NCBI GenBank assembly: GCA_030431255.1 | Contig: JAUIJL010000011.1 | Location: forward strand, 217,107 to 281,106 | DNA: 64,000 nt | Direction of reading: 5' to 3' | Source: Thermoanaerobaculia bacterium | GTDB taxonomy: Bacteria; Acidobacteriota; Thermoanaerobaculia; Multivoradales; J023 | Shown here: positions 1 through 8,714 of the stretch, piece after piece | Numbering within the stretch: position 1 is the first letter of the stretch | How the letters are laid out: each line of letters begins with the position of its first letter | The notes under the pieces: model-generated | Database searches by the model: none | What the model saw: the letters and a program-made list of their open reading frames with translations, nothing else | What the model was told of the DNA's origin: nothing | Made by a program: the position numbers and the translations under genes

Positions 1-1
1 G

Positions 2-2605
2 ATTCTCTACGGCGCCAACACCTTCGGCGCTTTCGTGGGCTGCGCCACGGCCGGCTTCTTCCTCTTGCCCCGTCTCGGCCTCAGTGCCTCGACTTGGACC
101 GTGGCGGCCCTGAATCTACTGGCCGGCACCGTCGCCCTTTGGATCTCCCGTCGGCCGATCGAGCCCGCGACCGAGCTCGATCCTGCGATTGAGGCGCAGC
201 CGGTGGAGCCACCCTCAAAGCTGGCTCAGGGCAAGAAAACGGTCAAGAGCAAGACGCTCAAGAGCAAAAAAGGGTCGAAAGGCAAGAAAGGAAAGGCAAA
301 GGCACGCCGGAGCGGAGAAGCGGAACCGTCGGCCGGTTTGGATCGTCGGCTTCTGCTTTTGCTCTACGGGCTTTCCGGCTTCGCCGCCATGGCCTATCAG
401 GTCGCCTGGACCCGGGCCTTGATCCTCTCCATGGGCTCGTCGACCTATTCCTTCAGCACCATCGTCAGCTGTTACATCTTCGGTCTGGCGGTTGGCAGCC
501 TAGTGATGGCGCGACGGGTCGATCGTCTGCGCCGGCCCTTGCACGTGGCGGGTTTCCTCCAGATGACGATCGCGCTCGCAGCTCTTTTCGTGGTGCCGCT
601 TTTCGGTGAGATGCCTGGTGTCGTCGCCAAGGCCACCTCGGGTGGCGCCGCTTTCATGGATGTGCTGCTGCTGGAGGCCATGTGGGTCTTCGGCTTGTTG
701 ATCGTGCCGACCCTGTGCATGGGAGCGCTCATGCCGCTGATCTGCCGGGTCTACGATCCGACCCCCGAGAAAGTCGGTCGGAGCCTCGGTGACGTCTATG
801 CCGCCAACACGGCGGGCACCATCTTAGGGTCCGCGGTGGCGGGATTCGTCCTGGTGCCCTGGAGCGTCATGGGCATGGAGCGCACCATCCACCTCGCCTC
901 CGGCCTCAATCTGCTGGTCGGTACTTGCTTTCTGCTCGCCCCGATGGTCTCGGGCTGGAGCGCGACCTCCAAGGCCGACAAAAAGTCCCTTGCCGGGCGT
1001 CGCGTGCTCGTGGCCGGGGTTTGGATCCTAGCCGCCCTGGCGGTCGGGCTCACGGAGCCCTGGTCGCGAGAGACCATGACCTCCGGTCCTTATCTGGGCC
1101 GCGCCGCGTCCTCCGAGCAGTGGGAGATCGTCTTCTACCGGGAGGGGATCGACGCCACCGTCTCGGTGGGCGAGTCGCAAGACGGCGACTTCACCATGTC
1201 GGTCAACGGCAAGCCCGATGCCTCGACCCTGCCGGACGACATGGTCACCCAGGGGCTGGCCGGCGTGATACCCATGCTGCAACGACCGGACGCCCGCGAC
1301 GTCTGCTTGATCGGTCTCGGCTCGGGGGTGACGGCGGGGGCGATCCTCGCCTTCGACATCGAGCGACTCGACTTGGCCGAGATCTCCCGGGCGGTGATCG
1401 ACGGCAGCCGTTTTTTCGATGACGTCAGCCAGGCACCTCTCGACGACCCTCGCCTGCACATGCACCGCAACGACGGTCGCAATCTGCTGTTGCTCAGCGA
1501 TCGCCGCTACGACGTGATCGTCTCCGAGCCGAGCAATCCGTGGATCAGCGGCATCGCCAACCTCTTCACCCGGGAATTCTTCGAGCTCAGCCGCGACCGC
1601 TTGAAACCGGGCGGCATCCACGCCCAGTGGTTGCACGGCTACTCCATGCATCCGGACAACTTCGCCGCCGTGCTGCGCACCTTGAACGAGGTCTTCGGAC
1701 ACGTCCAGATCTGGGAAATGGCGATGAACGACTATTTGATGATCGCCTCCACGGAGCCCTTCGAGATCGACGTCGAGGAGCTTTACTTCCACATGGCCCA
1801 GCCGGATCTGCAGCGGCTTTTGGAAAAGATCCACATCACCCATCCCCTGCAGATCGCCCAGCATTGGGTGGGCCGTGCCGACACCATGACGACCTGGCTC
1901 GACGGAGCCCGATTGCTCACCGACGACCACCCCTACCTCGAGTTCAGCGCGCCGCGTTTCCTATTGTCGTCCACCCAGGGTGAGGTGGCGGAGCGGCTCT
2001 TCGAGGCCGAGGGTTTGCCGTCCCTGGTGGATCCGGACGGCCCCCTGGGAGAGCGCTTCCTGGCCGGAGCCCAGGGGTCGAAGATTCGCGGTCGGGCCAT
2101 TCGCGTGGCCCAGAGAGCCCGGGAACAGGGAGACGTGGACGCCGCCGTGCACGCATTGGCCGAAGCGGCCGACGCGGTGCCGGAAGACCTCCGGAGCCTG
2201 GTCGCGATCCTGGTGGAGCTTCGGTCCCTCGCGGAGGGTAGCGCCGACGGCAAGGTCCGTGATTTGCAGACCCGCCTTTTGCAGGTCGACATCGAGAAAT
2301 GGCCGTTCACTCGGGTCGACCCCTGGCCGATGGCGGAAGGTTTCGCCTACGCCGGTCGCAAGCTGCTCGATGAGGGGGGCGATGTGGACGAGGCCACCGC
2401 GCACCTCTTGCGAGCTTGGCTGCGGGAGCCCTCCGAGGGTCGAATTATGTACGACTTGGCGCGGGCCTATTCCCTCCGGGGGGATCTCGAGCGCGCCCAA
2501 GCTCTGCTCGAGCAAGCCAAGGTGGACGGCTTCGCGACCTCGGAAAAGATCGCCGCGGAGCCTCTTTTCGATCCCCTGCGGCAAGCGGATAGGATCTCCC
2601 CGTGA
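2..2605 (+). CDS. Membrane spermidine-synthase-like protein with C-terminal TPR-like region, 5' partial
   Basis: The reading frame is open to the left edge, so the N-terminus lies outside the window. The protein starts in a multi-pass membrane domain. The membrane motif ANTFGAFVGCATAGFFLLP near the edge is echoed by AANTAGTILGSAVAGFVLVP near nt 800-850, so the domain is internally duplicated. A very Lys-rich loop (nt about 230-310) separates the halves. A spermidine-synthase-like Rossmann domain follows, with IGLGSG (nt about 1312) and SEPSNPW (nt about 1525). The last 170 residues look like TPR helices. Members of this fused family are common in Acidobacteriota and Deltaproteobacteria and are often annotated as polyamine aminopropyltransferase-like. 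The substrate is unknown, and true polyamine synthesis is not shown. Confidence 0.85.
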   Translation: MLYGANTFGAFVGCATAGFFLLPRLGLSASTWTVAALNLLAGTVALWISRRPIEPATELDPAIEAQPVEPPSKLAQGKKTVKSKTLKSKKGSKGKKGKAKARRSGEAEPSAGLDRRLLLLLYGLSGFAAMAYQVAWTRALILSMGSSTYSFSTIVSCYIFGLAVGSLVMARRVDRLRRPLHVAGFLQMTIALAALFVVPLFGEMPGVVAKATSGGAAFMDVLLLEAMWVFGLLIVPTLCMGALMPLICRVYDPTPEKVGRSLGDVYAANTAGTILGSAVAGFVLVPWSVMGMERTIHLASGLNLLVGTCFLLAPMVSGWSATSKADKKSLAGRRVLVAGVWILAALAVGLTEPWSRETMTSGPYLGRAASSEQWEIVFYREGIDATVSVGESQDGDFTMSVNGKPDASTLPDDMVTQGLAGVIPMLQRPDARDVCLIGLGSGVTAGAILAFDIERLDLAEISRAVIDGSRFFDDVSQAPLDDPRLHMHRNDGRNLLLLSDRRYDVIVSEPSNPWISGIANLFTREFFELSRDRLKPGGIHAQWLHGYSMHPDNFAAVLRTLNEVFGHVQIWEMAMNDYLMIASTEPFEIDVEELYFHMAQPDLQRLLEKIHITHPLQIAQHWVGRADTMTTWLDGARLLTDDHPYLEFSAPRFLLSSTQGEVAERLFEAEGLPSLVDPDGPLGERFLAGAQGSKIRGRAIRVAQRAREQGDVDAAVHALAEAADAVPEDLRSLVAILVELRSLAEGSADGKVRDLQTRLLQVDIEKWPFTRVDPWPMAEGFAYAGRKLLDEGGDVDEATAHLLRAWLREPSEGRIMYDLARAYSLRGDLERAQALLEQAKVDGFATSEKIAAEPLFDPLRQADRISP

Positions 2606-2653
2606 TGTATCGGTTCTCTGATGTTTAGGATCTCGGACCCACAGGATCTCGCC

Positions 2654-3874
2654 ATGACCCACAGAATCACCCGCAGAATCATCCACAGTATCAGCCACAG
2701 TATCAGCCACAGTATCAGCCACAGCATCTCGGTCTCGTTGCTCGTCTTGCTCGTTTTCGTCTCGCTCGTTCTCGTTTCTATGCCGATCCTTGGACAGTCT
2801 GAGCCTCCCCAGCCAGTGGACACCGAGCTGCTCGAGCACATCCAACACCAATGTTTGCTCGCCTACACCCCGGAGATGTTGGGCGAGCTTTACGGCTCCG
2901 AAGCGACCGCCGACCCAGCCGACGACGCTGAAACCGCCATCAACCGGATGGTCGACGTGATCGATCTCGACAAGGGGCGCTTCTTTCCGTTTCTGCTCGA
3001 AGATGTGGCGGAAGCGTTCCAGGCTTACATCCAACCCGGGACGCGATTTCTCGATCTGGGTAGCGGTGACGGCCGGGTGGTTTTCCATGCGGCAGCCCTC
3101 GGCGCTCATGCCACCGGCATCGAATACGATCCACAAATCTTCGCGGTCAGCCAACAGGCCCGGAAAACGCTCGGCCAGACCCTCGCACGGGGTGAGGTGA
3201 AGCTGATCCAAGACGATTTCTTCAATCACCCCTGGTCGGGTTACGATGTGATTTTTTACTTCGACCAAGGCAGCTTCGACCAACATCGTTTGCGCAAGAA
3301 AATCTTTTCTGAGCTCGATCCCGGGGCGCGGCTGATCGTCGGCCATCAGCGGGTTCCCTTTCCCGGTCTGGAGCTGGAAACCACCTTCAAAGTGCTCCAT
3401 GTTTACCGTCAGGCCGAGAGCCTCGCCGAATACAACCCCAAGCTCAAGGATCAGACCTTCCAAGAAGTGCGCGAGGTCTACGCTTTCCTAGAGGATTGGT
3501 ACAACGGCGAGATCGAAAAGACCGAGGATCACTTGGCCCGCTATGGCGATGTCTTGCAACGCGGGTTTCAAGTGGTCGATCCACGGGGTGCGAGCATGAA
3601 CCGCGGCCTGGTCCTCGACACCTTGCGCGGGACGCACGGCAAGTGGCGAGACGCCGAGGAGCCCGGCAAGATCGAAATCGCCAATCTCGAGCTCCAATTC
3701 ATCGTCGACTCCGTCGTCGCCGTGACCTTCGACGAGTACCACAGCGCCCACCATCAGACCCGCCGATTCAAAACCACGGCCGTCTTCCGCATCCGGCACG
3801 GCACGCCCAACGGAGTGGAATGGCTGCACCTGCACCAAAGCGACCTCCGGCTCGTCATCGTGCGCGAGGACTAG
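2654..3874 (+). CDS. Exported class I SAM-dependent methyltransferase-like protein with NTF2-like C-terminus
   Basis: 406 residues from the ATG at 2654, chosen because AGGA lies 8 nt upstream; an in-frame ATG at 2621 has no ribosome site. The N-terminus is basic, then His/Ser/Ile-repetitive, then strongly hydrophobic (SLLVLLVFVSLVLVS) and ends in a plausible signal cleavage region before QSEPPQP. SAM-binding motif I, FLDLGSGDGR, is at about residue 131, and the acidic motif II, GIEYDP, at about 156. The last 120 residues, with RGFQVVDPRG and a TFDEYH strand, resemble SnoaL/DUF4440 NTF2-like folds. SAM is cytoplasmic, so an exported methyltransferase is odd; the hydrophobic segment could instead be an anchor with the catalytic domain inside. 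Substrate unknown. Confidence 0.75.
   Translation: MTHRITRRIIHSISHSISHSISHSISVSLLVLLVFVSLVLVSMPILGQSEPPQPVDTELLEHIQHQCLLAYTPEMLGELYGSEATADPADDAETAINRMVDVIDLDKGRFFPFLLEDVAEAFQAYIQPGTRFLDLGSGDGRVVFHAAALGAHATGIEYDPQIFAVSQQARKTLGQTLARGEVKLIQDDFFNHPWSGYDVIFYFDQGSFDQHRLRKKIFSELDPGARLIVGHQRVPFPGLELETTFKVLHVYRQAESLAEYNPKLKDQTFQEVREVYAFLEDWYNGEIEKTEDHLARYGDVLQRGFQVVDPRGASMNRGLVLDTLRGTHGKWRDAEEPGKIEIANLELQFIVDSVVAVTFDEYHSAHHQTRRFKTTAVFRIRHGTPNGVEWLHLHQSDLRLVIVRED
2659..2730 (+). repeat. 12-bp tandem repeat inside the signal region of the methyltransferase gene
   Basis: Six 12-bp units run in frame. The three central units (2683-2694, 2695-2706, 2707-2718) are identical copies of CCACAGTATCAG. The flanking units CCACAGAATCAC, CCGCAGAATCAT and CCACAGCATCTC are degenerate. 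Because 12 is divisible by 3, copy number changes would add or remove four residues (HSIS) without breaking the frame. Confidence 0.9.
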
Positions 3875-3942
3875 CCGGCGCGGGCATTGCTTCGGGGGCA
3901 ACCATGATCGGAGAGTAGAGCGAATAGAATGAATCGGGTGGC

Positions 3943-4590
3943 CTACTCGTTCCAGATCGCTTCGAGCTGCTTCATGAGCTCAGGATCCGCCAGCTGGGTT
4001 TCCGAAAAGCTGTCCCACCGGACCTTGGCTTGCCGAAAGTCGGTACCCACCAGGGTCGTCTCGCGAAAGTCGCAGTGCAGGAGATCTACTCCTCGCAGCA
4101 CGGCGTAGCTCAAATCGGCTCCGGCCAAATAGGCTGAAAGCTTGGAATCGGTGAAGTCGGCGTAGATCAGACGGGCGTGGAGCATGGAGACGTAAGAGAG
4201 GTCAGCGCCCTTCAAGGTGGCGCCTCTGAGGTCGGCAAAGCGAAGCTTAGCCTCCCGGCAGGCGGCTCTTTCCAGATTCGCTCCCCTCAGGTCGACCCGA
4301 TTGAGCCAAGCTTCGTGAAGCTTTGCGCTTGTGAAGTCGGCGCCACGGGCATCGCTTCCATAGAGATCGGCACTTTTTAGATCTGCGCTGCTGAAACTCA
4401 CACGTCGAAGATCGCAACGTCGCAGATCGGCGTGGCAGAGGTTCGTATTTGAGAAATCGAATCCGTATAGATCGGTGCCTTCCAGCTGGGCGCGCTCCAG
4501 ATTCGGTTTCAGCTCCGGGGTCTCGCGGCGCCAAGCGTTCCAAGCGGCTGAGCCCCGGCGAAGCATGTTCAAGTCTAGTGATGGGGCCAT
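3943..4590 (-). CDS. Pentapeptide-repeat protein
   Basis: 215 residues made almost entirely of A(D/N)LXX five-residue repeats from about residue 35 to 195 (ADLRR, ADLKS, ADLYG, ADFTS, ANLER, ADLRG, ADLSY and similar). These predict a right-handed quadrilateral beta-helix. The short N-terminus (LRRGSAAWNAWRRETPEL) and a C-terminal helix are caps. No signal peptide is visible, so it is probably cytoplasmic. It starts 3 nt after the stop of the upstream gene at 4594, so the two are likely co-transcribed. Some members of the family mimic DNA and protect gyrase, but nothing in the sequence shows that role here. Confidence 0.9.
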   Translation of the reverse strand: MAPSLDLNMLRRGSAAWNAWRRETPELKPNLERAQLEGTDLYGFDFSNTNLCHADLRRCDLRRVSFSSADLKSADLYGSDARGADFTSAKLHEAWLNRVDLRGANLERAACREAKLRFADLRGATLKGADLSYVSMLHARLIYADFTDSKLSAYLAGADLSYAVLRGVDLLHCDFRETTLVGTDFRQAKVRWDSFSETQLADPELMKQLEAIWNE

Positions 4591-4593
4591 AGA

Positions 4594-4938
4594 TCAACCC
4601 GCCACGATAATCAATCGGACCTTGGTGTCGGCAGCGGGCTTCAGAGCTTCTATCGGTTTGAAGATGGTGGTGTCGATAGTTTGCGCGATCCCTTTCGGTG
4701 CGTATTTGTGCACATGGGCGACGTATTCGTCGTAGTCCAACCAAAACTCGCTTCCCCAATGCATCAGCCCTGCATAAACCTCTTGGCTGACGTCCGGAGG
4801 AAAGCCCGAATACCAGCTCGGCCAATCGACTCCAGCCTTGGCGCTGAGGTCGTCGATATATCCGGCGTGCATGCACATGGCTTTCCAAGAGCCGTTTGGC
4901 AGCTGCATCTCTGCATGGAATTCGTACACTAAGCTCAC
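4594..4938 (-). CDS. Hypothetical protein upstream of the pentapeptide-repeat gene
   Basis: 114 residues, soluble, acidic and aromatic-rich (WPSWYSGFPPD, MHWGSEFWLDYDEYV), ending in a hydrophobic strand VRLIIVAG. I do not recognise a family. Its stop lies 3 nt before the start of the pentapeptide-repeat gene, which indicates a two-gene operon. Size and acidity resemble small immunity-type proteins, but that is speculation. The 298-nt gap upstream (4939-5236) holds no convincing gene. It contains one short inverted repeat at 5038-5057 (CGGAGC-TGA-GCTCCG core). Confidence 0.65.
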   Translation of the reverse strand: MSLVYEFHAEMQLPNGSWKAMCMHAGYIDDLSAKAGVDWPSWYSGFPPDVSQEVYAGLMHWGSEFWLDYDEYVAHVHKYAPKGIAQTIDTTIFKPIEALKPAADTKVRLIIVAG

Positions 4939-5236
4939 GGCTTCGATCTACCTTTTCGGCCTTCCTTCGCCGCAGGGTGATTTGTGGGTCGGCCCTCAGG
5001 GAACCACGCGCTCGATGTTACCAGCCCGGTGACCAGCTTCCGGAGCTGAGCTCCGAAAGTCGGATGCCTGGACGGTCGAGCTCGCGGTGAAGAAAAGCTC
5101 ACAAAGGTGAAGGGGTTGCGATATCGAAAGCGCGTGGGGAGATGTCAGCGGAGGAATCGCGGCGACCGATCGGCGGCGACGCGACCTTCAACCGATGATC
5201 TTCACCAGTAGCGCGTGATCGCGCTGGGAGCCACCC

Positions 5237-6604
5237 ATGCAAAAACAACCTTTGAGAGCTCGATACGGTTTTATCTTTTCCGACGGCTACTCCCGATGGA
5301 CTTTGATCGCTCTGGTTTTGGCGACCTTCCTGATAGCCCCGGGGGTCTTCGCGGGCCCAGGCTCGGTCTGGACCGTCGAGAGCACCTACGGCACGCCGCT
5401 GTGGACGCCGACGGCCGCCTACGACTACCAAAATGGGCGTTATTTGGTCGCCTATACGGACAACGACGGTCCCGGCAACAGCACGTGTACTTATGCCAAC
5501 TCGTGCCGCGCCAACGTCACCGCCCGTCTCTTTTCCGAGGACGGCACCTTCATCCGCCAGGCCATTCTCGCCAACACCGGCTACGAGGCCCAGAAGGATC
5601 CTCACGTGGCCTACAATCGAAGTCTTGAGGAATACTTTGTCGTGTATTACGACAACACCCGCGGAGACGTACAAAATCAATGTCAATACAACTCCGAGAT
5701 CTACGGTGTGCGTGTCGACAAGAACGGTTATGTGATCCCCAACAGTCACGTCAACCTTTCGGGCACGGCTTATCAGGATTGGCACAACGTGCGCCCGCGC
5801 GTGTCGTGGAATCCGGTGAATTCGCAATACCTCGTCGCTTGGCAAACCGCGACCATGTCGAGTGTGTGCCAACACGGTATCGGCGGTGCCGACTGGCGGA
5901 TCCGCGCTCGCCGGGTGACCAGCGCGGGCAGCCCCACCGGCAGTATCTTCTCGCCTTCGGTCGACTCCTCCGCCCGCGGCGAGCGTCCCGACGTGCAGGT
6001 GAGTTATTGGACCGGAGACTATCTGGTCGCCTGGAAAGACAGCCGGATGGGAAGCGGTCAAGATACCCACATCATCGGTGCCATGTTGTTGAAAAACGGC
6101 GCGCGCAAATTCAGCTGGGATCTGCTGATCGGCTCCTCGGAGCTGCACGACGACGGGCCGAAGCTGGAGTACAACTACCACTCCGACGAGTGGCTCGCCA
6201 CCTGGTTCTCGATCGAGGATTCCAACGGCGGTGACATCTGGGCTCAACGACTGCGCGGCTCGGACGCCAACTGGGTCGGCGACCCGAAAAAGGTTTACAA
6301 CGGCACCAGCGTCCGGCGGGGCGGCTGGCCGGCGGTCGAGCACTGCGGATCGAGCGACAAGATCTACTTCGCCTACGAGCGCTCCGACGGTCGCGTGGAC
6401 TACAAACAGCTCTCCTCGGACCTTTCCACCGAGCAGTCTTCCGGCATCATCACCACCAGCGGCAAGGCCGCAGCCTTCGCGGACGACCACTGCGTTTGGA
6501 ATACGGGCAAAGGGTTGGTGTTGTGGGAGAGTCGGGAGTCGAATGTGGTTCAGACTTCACCGGAGATCAAAGATTCGAATATCTATGCTCGAAATCTCGA
6601 CTGA
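5237..6604 (+). CDS. Secreted beta-propeller-like protein
   Basis: 455 residues. The ATG at 5237 follows GGGAG at 5226-5230. A signal peptide is clear (LIALVLATFLIAPGVFA). The mature protein repeats a strand pattern of a hydrophobic core plus W/Y: YLVAYTDN, YFVVYYDN, YLVAWQT, YLVAWKDS, WLATWFS, IYFAYERSDG. There are six or seven such units, consistent with a propeller of PKD/WD40-like blades. Several Cys occur near GNSTCTYANSC, suggesting disulfides after export. It stands alone and is followed by a strong terminator. No catalytic motif is visible; a binding or structural role outside the cytoplasm is the reasonable inference. Confidence 0.8.
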   Translation: MQKQPLRARYGFIFSDGYSRWTLIALVLATFLIAPGVFAGPGSVWTVESTYGTPLWTPTAAYDYQNGRYLVAYTDNDGPGNSTCTYANSCRANVTARLFSEDGTFIRQAILANTGYEAQKDPHVAYNRSLEEYFVVYYDNTRGDVQNQCQYNSEIYGVRVDKNGYVIPNSHVNLSGTAYQDWHNVRPRVSWNPVNSQYLVAWQTATMSSVCQHGIGGADWRIRARRVTSAGSPTGSIFSPSVDSSARGERPDVQVSYWTGDYLVAWKDSRMGSGQDTHIIGAMLLKNGARKFSWDLLIGSSELHDDGPKLEYNYHSDEWLATWFSIEDSNGGDIWAQRLRGSDANWVGDPKKVYNGTSVRRGGWPAVEHCGSSDKIYFAYERSDGRVDYKQLSSDLSTEQSSGIITTSGKAAAFADDHCVWNTGKGLVLWESRESNVVQTSPEIKDSNIYARNLD

Positions 6605-6630
6605 GGTAAAACGCAAGCCTTGAGACGAAA

Positions 6631-6665
6631 CCCGGAGTCGAATCGGCTCCGGGCTTTCGGTTTTG
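6631..6665 (+). terminator. Rho-independent terminator after the propeller gene
   Basis: A 10-bp stem at 6631-6653 (outer CCCGGAG/CTCCGGG) with the 3-nt loop AAT is followed by CTTTCGGTTTT. It lies 27 nt after the stop of the propeller gene. Confidence 0.8.
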
Positions 6666-7032
6666 GTTGAGCTCGTGGGTCCGCGGGGTGTTCGAGGTTT
6701 CAATGATCCTCCGAAGGTCGGATTTGCATCTGAAAGCAACCGCTCTGGGCCGCCCTGTAGAAGGCAAGCCTAAGAGTAGCCTCGAAACTATTTTGTGTGG
6801 GAGGGCTGGCTCGAAGAGTTTTCCACAGGTAAAAGTTTTTGGCTCCTATGTCCACGAAATCCTTCGGAGGAATCAAGCGTCGTCATCGATTCGATGTGCT
6901 TTAGCCTGATTTCATGTGATCTGTCGCATTGACGTCGTTGAGTGCGTGGTACTAGGTGGAGCGGGAGCTTGATGGGGAGGAGCTGTTATGGCGGAGACTA
7001 GCTGCATGGCTGTCAGAGAATGAGAGAAGGGT
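6666..7032. other. Intergenic region without a supported gene
   Basis: About 370 nt lie between the terminator and the shared leader element. An 80-codon open frame (6667-6909, +) has no ribosome site, no domain-like composition and no conserved context, so I do not call it. I see no further repeat or stable hairpin here. Promoters for the gene at 7123 presumably lie in this stretch but cannot be assigned. Confidence 0.6.
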
Positions 7033-7037
7033 CTTCT

Positions 7038-7069
7038 TGAGCCGGTTTTGTGACGCTTTCCGCGTGAGG
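7038..7069 (+). promoter_or_regulatory. Shared leader element, copy 1
   Basis: TGAGCCGGTTTT at 7038 is followed, exactly 23 nt from start to start, by CGCGTGAGG at 7061. The same two blocks with identical spacing occur at 11508 and 13525. Each copy is on the plus strand and 52-67 nt (block 2 to ATG) upstream of a gene for an exported protein. Function unknown: promoter, operator or structured leader are all possible. Confidence 0.7.
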
Positions 7070-7122
7070 AGCACATGATGTGTTTAGGTGAACTTTTCAC
7101 GACGGAAAATGAGAGTACCGAC

Positions 7123-7932
7123 ATGAAGCAAAAAATACTCGTCCTCACCGCGATCCTTTTCCTGGGACCGCTGGTTTCCATCGGCTCGGCCACGCAGGGT
7201 GGACCGGGGCCGTCTTCTCTTGTTCTCGAGCTGGTGCCGGGCAGCCGAGTGGCTCTCGAAGCCGGGCTTTGTGCCGGCAGTGACGGTGGCGGGCCGAAGC
7301 TCGATCAAATCATGCTCGACGATGTCGATACCGGCGGCGGCAACGGCAAAGCCCATTGGATCTTCGAGCTCGGGGAGACGGGGGGTGGCAGCGAATACAC
7401 CTTGCGGCCGGTGCAGGGTTGTTCCGACGGCGGGCAGGTCTACACCCAATGCGGTGTTTGGAATGTGAAAATTTCGCTGGATGTGCCGTCGGGTCCCACC
7501 GGCCTGATGGTGCTGCATCCAGATCCGGCCGGCTCTGGCGGGATGGCTCGGGGCGAGGTGGAGATTCCGCTGAATATCGAATTCACGGAGGCCGGCTCCG
7601 GCATCGTCAAGCAGGTCGAGCATGACTTCGTCTATTACATCCGCGCCCCTTGGGCGACGACCCGCGGGCCAGACGCCTGGGAGTCCTCGGCGCCTTTCCC
7701 CATCGACACCGACTGCGACGGGGTGCCCGACGAGCAGGCGCCGCCGACCACGGGGGCCCCAGCGTTGGGATGGATGGAGGATGCGACGTCGAGCGAGCCG
7801 ATCCGCGGCCTGATGTGCGGAGCGGGTGAGGAGGTCGGGGGATGGCTGTGCGGTAGCCCGGTGGTCGAGCCGCCGGACGACGCCGGCGATGGGGGTGACC
7901 TTGGAGATCCCGGTGAAGGAGGCATGCCATGA
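7123..7932 (+). CDS. Secreted protein of unknown function with acidic tail
   Basis: 269 residues from the ATG at 7123 (MKQKILVLTAILFLGPL), which begins a typical signal peptide. In-frame ATGs at 7075 and 7078 would put a hydrophilic stretch before it. The mature part is Gly-rich and contains paired Cys, including CGVWN. A DTDCDGVPDEQ stretch at about residue 190 resembles a single thrombospondin type 3 calcium-binding repeat. The C-terminus is Asp/Gly/Pro-rich. The stop overlaps the start of the sigma-factor gene (ATGA), so it is translationally coupled to the sigma factor/kinase pair. It may be the sensor or a target of that module (inference). No family recognised. Confidence 0.75.
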   Translation: MKQKILVLTAILFLGPLVSIGSATQGGPGPSSLVLELVPGSRVALEAGLCAGSDGGGPKLDQIMLDDVDTGGGNGKAHWIFELGETGGGSEYTLRPVQGCSDGGQVYTQCGVWNVKISLDVPSGPTGLMVLHPDPAGSGGMARGEVEIPLNIEFTEAGSGIVKQVEHDFVYYIRAPWATTRGPDAWESSAPFPIDTDCDGVPDEQAPPTTGAPALGWMEDATSSEPIRGLMCGAGEEVGGWLCGSPVVEPPDDAGDGGDLGDPGEGGMP

Positions 7933-8690
7933 CCGCAACGGAAGTCCATCCCTTTCCGTCGATTCGCGGGCACGCTATACTGCTACAGCATAGAGCGCCC
8001 GATATGAACGACTTCCCTTTGCCTTCAAACACAGACGTGGGTTCTTCTGACCCGGTGGCTTCTGACCCGGTAGCTACCGACGCTGCCTCGTCGGCAGCCG
8101 TGGCCGAAACCCTGCCGCCCGACCAAGTGACCGAGCTGTTGGTGGCCTGGAAGAGCGGACGGAACGAGGCGTTGGAGACGCTTATGCAGACGGTGTATCG
8201 AGAGCTGAGAGCCCTGGCCGGCGGCATGTTCCGGTCCGAGTCCAGCCGACACACCCTGCAACCCACGGCGTTGGTCCACGAGGCCTTTCTCCGGCTGGTG
8301 GACCAACAGCGGATCGAGTGGAAATCCCGAGCGCAATTCTTCGCCGTGGCCGGCTGTTTGATGCGACGCATCCTGGTGGACCACGCTCGGGCCAGGGTTT
8401 CGAGCAAGCGCGGAGGTGGCGCGGTGCGCGTGACCCTCTCTGATTCGCCGGTGGAGGGAGATCTCGGCTTGGAGCAGCTGATTCAGCTGAGCGACGCCCT
8501 CGACGAGCTGGCGAGCTTCGACGAGCAGCAGGCGCGAGTGGTGGAGTCTCGTTATTTCGCGGGCATGACCATCGAGGAAACCGCCGACGCGCTCGGCATC
8601 TCGCCCGCCACCGTCAAACGCGAGTGGACGTGCGCGCGGGCCTTCTTGCTCGGCAAAATGAACGGGCTGGGCAACATGAGCGGGCAGTAG
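7929..8690 (+). CDS. ECF-type RNA polymerase sigma factor (Sigma70_ECF/TIGR02999-like)
   Basis: 253 residues. The start at 7929 has AAGGAGG at 7916-7922 and overlaps the previous stop; an alternative start is the ATG at 8004, which would remove a poorly conserved 25-residue leader. Region 2 includes LLVAWKSGRNEALETLMQTVYRELRALA, HTLQPTALVHEAFLRL and the LMRRILVDHARAR core-binding helix. Region 4 carries the helix-turn-helix MTIEETADALGISPATVKREW. This subgroup is typical of Acidobacteriota and Planctomycetes and usually lies next to Ser/Thr kinases. No anti-sigma factor is adjacent. Control by phosphorylation from the following kinase is plausible by analogy with other ECF/Ser-Thr kinase pairs. 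Confidence 0.92.
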   Translation: MTATEVHPFPSIRGHAILLQHRAPDMNDFPLPSNTDVGSSDPVASDPVATDAASSAAVAETLPPDQVTELLVAWKSGRNEALETLMQTVYRELRALAGGMFRSESSRHTLQPTALVHEAFLRLVDQQRIEWKSRAQFFAVAGCLMRRILVDHARARVSSKRGGGAVRVTLSDSPVEGDLGLEQLIQLSDALDELASFDEQQARVVESRYFAGMTIEETADALGISPATVKREWTCARAFLLGKMNGLGNMSGQ

Positions 8691-8714
8691 ACCGAGGGAG
8701 GGCGTCGAGGCTCA

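Noticed and set aside
2659..2730. Short CRISPR-like array
   Set aside because: Units are 12 bp, directly adjacent and without spacers; this is a coding minisatellite.
1961..3463. Long minus-strand open frame antisense to the first two genes
   Set aside because: It has no ribosome site and its composition mirrors the GC-rich sense codons. The plus-strand genes carry clear domains, so this is a shadow frame.
5113..5139. Leader-element-like GGGTTG ... CGCGTGGGG upstream of the 5237 gene
   Set aside because: The spacing is 18 nt rather than about 27 from the same point and the GCCGGTTTT core is missing.
6667..6909. 80-codon open frame in the 6.6-7.0 kb gap
   Set aside because: No ribosome site, no hydrophobic or domain pattern, and no supporting neighbour.
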